Below are positions 6,238 to 9,316 of a DNA stretch of 9,316 bases, in pieces. The DNA is taken from positions 1-9,316 of the forward strand of contig JAFSHE010000222.1 of the NCBI GenBank assembly GCA_017440445.1, written 5' to 3'. The stretch comes from Oscillospiraceae bacterium. Lineage in GTDB: Bacteria > Bacillota_A > Clostridia > Oscillospirales > Ruminococcaceae. A program made the position numbers and the translations under genes. Below the pieces are notes generated by a model. That model searched no databases and was not told the DNA's origin. It worked only from the letters and a program-made list of their open reading frames with translations. The first letter of the stretch is position 1. The number at the start of each line of letters is the position of its first letter.

Positions 6238-6714
6238 GTGAGCGAAGAAGAATTCACACGGCTGTTTTTACTGTACCGTGTCAGTATTTACAGAATATGT
6301 CTTTGCAGCCTGAAGGATCCCTCCGAAGCGGAGGACGTCACGCAGGAGGTATTCCTGAAGCTGTACACTAAAGCTCCCGTCCTGAGCTCGGACGAGCAGA
6401 TAAAAGCATGGCTTATACGTGTTGCGGTCAATGCGTGCAGAGATGTATTCCGCTCCGCACGATACAGGCTGACAGAGCCTATTGACGAAAACATCGGCGG
6501 TACTCCCGCTGACAATACCGAGGAAAACAGGCTGCTCACCGTCATCACACAGCTTAAACCGACGATACGCACTGTAATGTACATGTATTATTATGAGGAT
6601 TACTCTGTCAGGGAGATATCGGAGCTGCTGGGCATCAGCGAAACAGCTGTAAGCTCCCGCCTGCAGCGAGGACGTGAGCAGCTGAAAGCTCTTATAGAAA
6701 AGGAGGGCTTATGA
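6238..6714 (+). CDS. ECF-subfamily RNA polymerase sigma factor
   Basis: A 158-residue sigma-70 family protein that would recruit RNA polymerase to a dedicated regulon. Region 2 spans about 4-73, with the classical AEDVTQEVFLKLY (31-43) and the promoter-recognition stretch IKAWLIRVAVNACRDVFR (55-72). Region 4 spans about 97-155, with the helix-turn-helix YSVREISELLGISETAVSSR (122-141) followed by LQRGREQL. The linker between them (73-96) is short, as expected for ECF factors. Translation starts at GTG 6238 by the position of the ribosome site. Its stop overlaps the start of the next gene (ATGA at 6711-6714), so the two are translationally coupled and form a sigma/anti-sigma unit. Unlike the sigma-like protein at 59-538, all core motifs are intact. 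Confidence 0.93.
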   Translation: MSEEEFTRLFLLYRVSIYRICLCSLKDPSEAEDVTQEVFLKLYTKAPVLSSDEQIKAWLIRVAVNACRDVFRSARYRLTEPIDENIGGTPADNTEENRLLTVITQLKPTIRTVMYMYYYEDYSVREISELLGISETAVSSRLQRGREQLKALIEKEGL

Positions 6715-7790
6715 CAAGCTATAACGAGATATTCAAAAAAGCATTTTCCGATGCGCAGCCATCAATTCCAAATGATATGGCACTGCGGAAAATACTCGAA
6801 AGAAGCAGAACAAAAACAAGAAGATTCCCCAAAAAAGCAGCGGCGATACTGATTGCAGCCGCAGTGCTGCTTATCGGAGGAGTTGGTGCGGCAGCCGCAA
6901 GCGGCTGGGACCTCGCAGGTGCATTTACAAGGCTTTTTGCACTAAGGTCGCAGGATACAAATGAATTTATAACTTCTATAAAACCTGCCTCTATCGGAAA
7001 AGAGCTTGATAAAACATTTGAGCTGCGAAAGCTTGCTTCTGCCGACTCACGTGGAGCAGTATCAGATTATCGTGAAACAGAATACAACCTATCACTGAAG
7101 GGTATCATAGCGGAAAAGAACGCAGCATATATGCTTTTTGACCTTACACTGGACGAGGAATGGATGTCACAGTTCTCTGAGGATTATATATGGACAGCAG
7201 AAATATCCTGCGAAGTGAACGGAAGCAGTGCAGGAATTGAATGTACCGAGATATCCACAGCTGACAACACCATATCACTATACTGCTACGCAGGATTTGA
7301 TGACGCTATGGACCTTGACGGAAAAACACTGAAATACACCTTTGAATGCTTCAGAGGTTATCCGCAAGACGGCGGGCATACGGCATTCATAGACTGCTCT
7401 GAAACCATTGAGATACCCATTGACTTCGGAATATACAATGAAAGCCGAACGATACTTCTTGACCATCCGCTCAAGCTTGGTAATGGTGATATCATGCTTG
7501 AAAGTATAACATTAAAAGCCTTTTCAATGAATTATACTCTGAGAATTGCTGAAAGCTCAGTTCTATCTCTTGATGACCGCAGCTTACGCCTGAAACTCAA
7601 CAAAATAGCAGACGAAATACTGCTTAACCCCGAAAACGACAGCATAACATGCTCAGGCGGTACGACAACATTGACTGATGATTATACTTACAGCGGCACA
7701 TTACTGCTCAATGCACCATCGGCAGTTGATAGGATAACCTCCATAACCATTGAAGATACCAATATAATTCTTGACAACGGCGATATTTAA
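6711..7790 (+). CDS. One-pass membrane anti-sigma-like protein
   Basis: A 359-residue protein with a short basic cytoplasmic tail (1-41, including RSRTKTRRFPKK at 31-42), one hydrophobic helix (about 43-64) and a large outer domain (65-359) rich in beta strands. The layout matches the membrane proteins encoded directly after ECF sigma genes in Firmicutes (DUF4179-like), which hold the sigma factor inactive at the membrane until a signal arrives. The family assignment is by layout and not confirmed. No zinc anti-sigma motif is seen. The ATG overlaps the sigma stop codon; AGGAGGG (6701-6707) lies inside the sigma gene only 3-4 bases before the start, so expression is coupled. The gene ends 7 bases before a strong terminator. 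Confidence 0.8.
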   Translation: MTSYNEIFKKAFSDAQPSIPNDMALRKILERSRTKTRRFPKKAAAILIAAAVLLIGGVGAAAASGWDLAGAFTRLFALRSQDTNEFITSIKPASIGKELDKTFELRKLASADSRGAVSDYRETEYNLSLKGIIAEKNAAYMLFDLTLDEEWMSQFSEDYIWTAEISCEVNGSSAGIECTEISTADNTISLYCYAGFDDAMDLDGKTLKYTFECFRGYPQDGGHTAFIDCSETIEIPIDFGIYNESRTILLDHPLKLGNGDIMLESITLKAFSMNYTLRIAESSVLSLDDRSLRLKLNKIADEILLNPENDSITCSGGTTTLTDDYTYSGTLLLNAPSAVDRITSITIEDTNIILDNGDI

Positions 7791-7792
7791 CT

Positions 7793-7838
7793 AACAGTAT
7801 CCCCTCAGAGCCTGCGCTCCGAGGGGATACCTGTTTTT
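7793..7838. terminator. Bidirectional intrinsic terminator
   Basis: A 10-bp stem GTATCCCCTC/GAGGGGATAC (7797-7806 with 7821-7830) has an inner GAGC/GCTC helix and a loop of CTGC. AACA/TGTT can extend it past one bulged C (7831). It is followed by TTTTT on the plus strand. The minus-strand stop of the YolD-like gene (7837-7839) lies at its edge. On the minus strand the following sequence (TGTTAGTTAAAT) has a weaker T-run, so termination is likely stronger for the plus-strand operon. Confidence 0.85.
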
Positions 7839-8151
7839 ACACATTTCTATTCAGCTCCGAGATATCATCAAACGGTACCCTTGTCCTCACCACCGTAAGC
7901 CGTCGGAATACCCTGTCATTCTCCGAGATGATGCCCGTAAGCTCCTCATAATGGTCGTCGAGATAATATCTGACCGTGACAACATCGCCCTTTTCTATCT
8001 CATTCAGCATATCCGACAGAGCCGCTGCGTCATCCTCGGAAAGCTCACGGCGGGGACATTTCTCACGCTTCTGCTCAAGTATCATGTCATAAAAGCCCTT
8101 AAGACTATTGAACGGCATAAACTGCTTTGCCCGACCGCTCCTTTCATTCAC
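7837..8151 (-). CDS. YolD-like family protein
   Basis: A 104-residue protein of the YolD-like family, small proteins encoded next to Y-family polymerases of Gram-positive bacteria and their phages. Recognisable features are RAKQFMPFNSLKGFYDMI (7-24), RRELSEDDAAALSDML (34-49) and IEKGDVVTVRYY (52-63). Their molecular role is not firmly established; an accessory or regulatory part in translesion synthesis is generally assumed. The GTG start is set by AGGAGGT (8165-8159) 7 bases upstream, inside the polymerase gene. The first 8 bases overlap the end of the polymerase gene (GGTGAATGA), so it is translated by coupling, in the order polymerase then YolD. Confidence 0.88.
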   Translation of the reverse strand: MNERSGRAKQFMPFNSLKGFYDMILEQKREKCPRRELSEDDAAALSDMLNEIEKGDVVTVRYYLDDHYEELTGIISENDRVFRRLTVVRTRVPFDDISELNRNV

Positions 8152-9316
8152 CGTTATGACCTCCTATCAGCTTGTTGCGCTGTCTTGCAGTAGCCTTTTC
8201 CTGAAAGCTCATTCCACGGAGAACAGCGTTTTTTCCGTACTTGTTCTTGATGGCGATAAGCGCCTCCTGCATGCGATGCTCACGCTGCTCTGCCTCGTAG
8301 TCGGTGAACAGGTCCATATTTGCACACACCTCGTCCTCAAGGTCGTTAAGGCCGATATTTATCGCACGTATCGGAGCATACGTCAGTGTAGTCTGCTTAT
8401 AACACTCATTGAACAGCTCAGATATCTTCCCGTAGGAGTTGGTGTGACCGAAAAGCCTCCTCGAAGCGCCAGTCGGCGGCTCCTCATCGTCAGAGTAGCG
8501 CACATACAGCGACACCGAGCCTGTCACCTTGCGTTTCTCCACAAGCTCCAGCACCAGCTTGTCAACCATCTCCTTCATAACGATGAAAGCGTTGTCGTAG
8601 GTGTAATCCTCAAATAGTATCTGCCCATGCGAGATGGAATTGCTTTTCGCAGTGTAGCTGAGGATCTCCGCAATAGTGCATGGCTCTCTGCCGTGAGCGT
8701 GGTCGATAAGGTACTCCGCATTCACGCCGAATTCCTTATACAGCAGAGCCTCATCCAGACGGGTAACATCGTAAAGGTCCATGGCACCGTACTTCGCAAG
8801 GCGACGGGCTGTGCCTCTGCCTATGCCCCACACATCGGTAATGGGCTGATGATGCCATATCCTGCGGCGGAATTCCTCCTCATCAAGATATCCGATGAAA
8901 TCCGCTGCGTGCTTCGCTGTGATATCCAGCGCCACCTTAGCCAGAAACAGATTTGTCCCCACGCCCGCTGTCGCACGTATCTTAGTCTGTCTGAACACCG
9001 CTTCCATCATCATGTTCGCCATTTCCTTTGCTGACATCCCATAAAGCGAAAGATATTCCGTAACATCGATAAAGCACTCATCTATGGAATAAACATGTAT
9101 ATCCTCCGCCGAAACATACCGCAGATACACGCTGTATATCTCCGCTGATATCTCCATGTAGCGCTTCATGTGCGGAAGTGCGGTTATATACTCGATACTC
9201 TCAGGTATCTCAAAAAGACGACATCGGTTGCGCACGCCCAGCGCCCTTAATCCGGGACTTACTGCAAGGCATATCGCTCCACGTCCCCGTGATGCGTCAG
9301 CCACCACCAGCTTCGC
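8144..9316 (-). CDS. Y-family translesion DNA polymerase (UmuC/UvrX-like), partial at the N-terminus
   Basis: The reading frame is open to the window edge, giving 390 visible residues; roughly the first 35-45, including the first catalytic Asp, lie outside. Y-family polymerases copy damaged DNA past lesions. The visible part begins with KLVVADASRGRGAICLAVSP (2-21, fingers region) and GVRNRCRLFEIP (27-38). It continues with the catalytic YSIDECFIDVT (76-86; D79 and E80), a palm/thumb segment ATAGVGTNLFLAKVALDI (115-132) and a helix-hairpin-helix ITDVWGIGRGTARRLAKYG (159-177). The little-finger domain follows at about 220-330. NMDLF (333-337) resembles a sliding-clamp-binding QLxLF motif. The tail KNKYGKNAVLRGMSF...RQRNKLIGGH is typical of the UvrX/YqjW group. 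The internal GTG at 9307 is not a real start, since conserved residues precede it. It overlaps a YolD-like gene, the usual partner. Confidence 0.94.
   Translation of the reverse strand, partial: AKLVVADASRGRGAICLAVSPGLRALGVRNRCRLFEIPESIEYITALPHMKRYMEISAEIYSVYLRYVSAEDIHVYSIDECFIDVTEYLSLYGMSAKEMANMMMEAVFRQTKIRATAGVGTNLFLAKVALDITAKHAADFIGYLDEEEFRRRIWHHQPITDVWGIGRGTARRLAKYGAMDLYDVTRLDEALLYKEFGVNAEYLIDHAHGREPCTIAEILSYTAKSNSISHGQILFEDYTYDNAFIVMKEMVDKLVLELVEKRKVTGSVSLYVRYSDDEEPPTGASRRLFGHTNSYGKISELFNECYKQTTLTYAPIRAINIGLNDLEDEVCANMDLFTDYEAEQREHRMQEALIAIKNKYGKNAVLRGMSFQEKATARQRNKLIGGHNGE

Noticed and set aside
8108..8617. A 169-codon open frame on the plus strand
   Set aside because: It lies opposite the polymerase and YolD-like genes, whose protein motifs are unmistakable.

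Overview
The window looks like chromosomal DNA from a low-to-mid GC Firmicute. The best guess is Ruminococcus or a close relative (Oscillospiraceae). Pointers are strong AGGAGG-type ribosome sites, frequent GTG/TTG starts, small ECF-like sigma genes each followed by a one-pass membrane protein, a YolD/Y-family polymerase pair of Gram-positive type, and an ORF style typical of ruminococci. This placement is inference; no rRNA or marker gene is present.

Layout. (1) 59-2722, plus strand: a divergent sigma-70-like factor followed by a 715-residue membrane protein with an acidic linker and an outer beta-propeller-like region, probably a sigma/anti-sigma or sensor pair. (2) 2770-3688: a small AT-rich block with two divergent genes, an XRE-type repressor (minus) and a SLOG/DUF1273 (YpsA-like) protein (plus). 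Their 140-base spacer holds a clear promoter and TTGCAA palindromes. (3) 3726-6023, minus strand: a two-gene operon. The first gene encodes a two-helix membrane protein with a YcxB-like domain that appears duplicated; the second encodes a 472-residue protein of unknown function. (4) 6238-7790, plus strand: a canonical ECF sigma factor overlapping (ATGA) a one-pass membrane anti-sigma-like protein, with a good promoter read divergently from operon 3. (5) 7837-9316, minus strand: a Y-family translesion DNA polymerase (N-terminus lies beyond the window edge) overlapping a YolD-like gene by 8 bases.

Each of the three convergent junctions (2722/2770, 3688/3726, 7790/7837) carries one strong hairpin with T-rich sequence usable on both strands, so the transcription units are cleanly insulated. 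No gene-free stretch exceeds about 215 bases. I see no tRNA, rRNA, CRISPR array, insertion sequence or attachment site.

How the genes may work together: two separate sigma/membrane-protein modules suggest envelope or extracellular sensing. The YcxB-like/472-residue operon shares a promoter region with the second sigma gene and may belong to the same response. The polymerase/YolD pair serves DNA damage tolerance. The XRE/SLOG pair is the most self-contained and least explained unit and could be a small regulated nucleotide-sensing module. The 472-residue protein is the largest gene with no recognised family.
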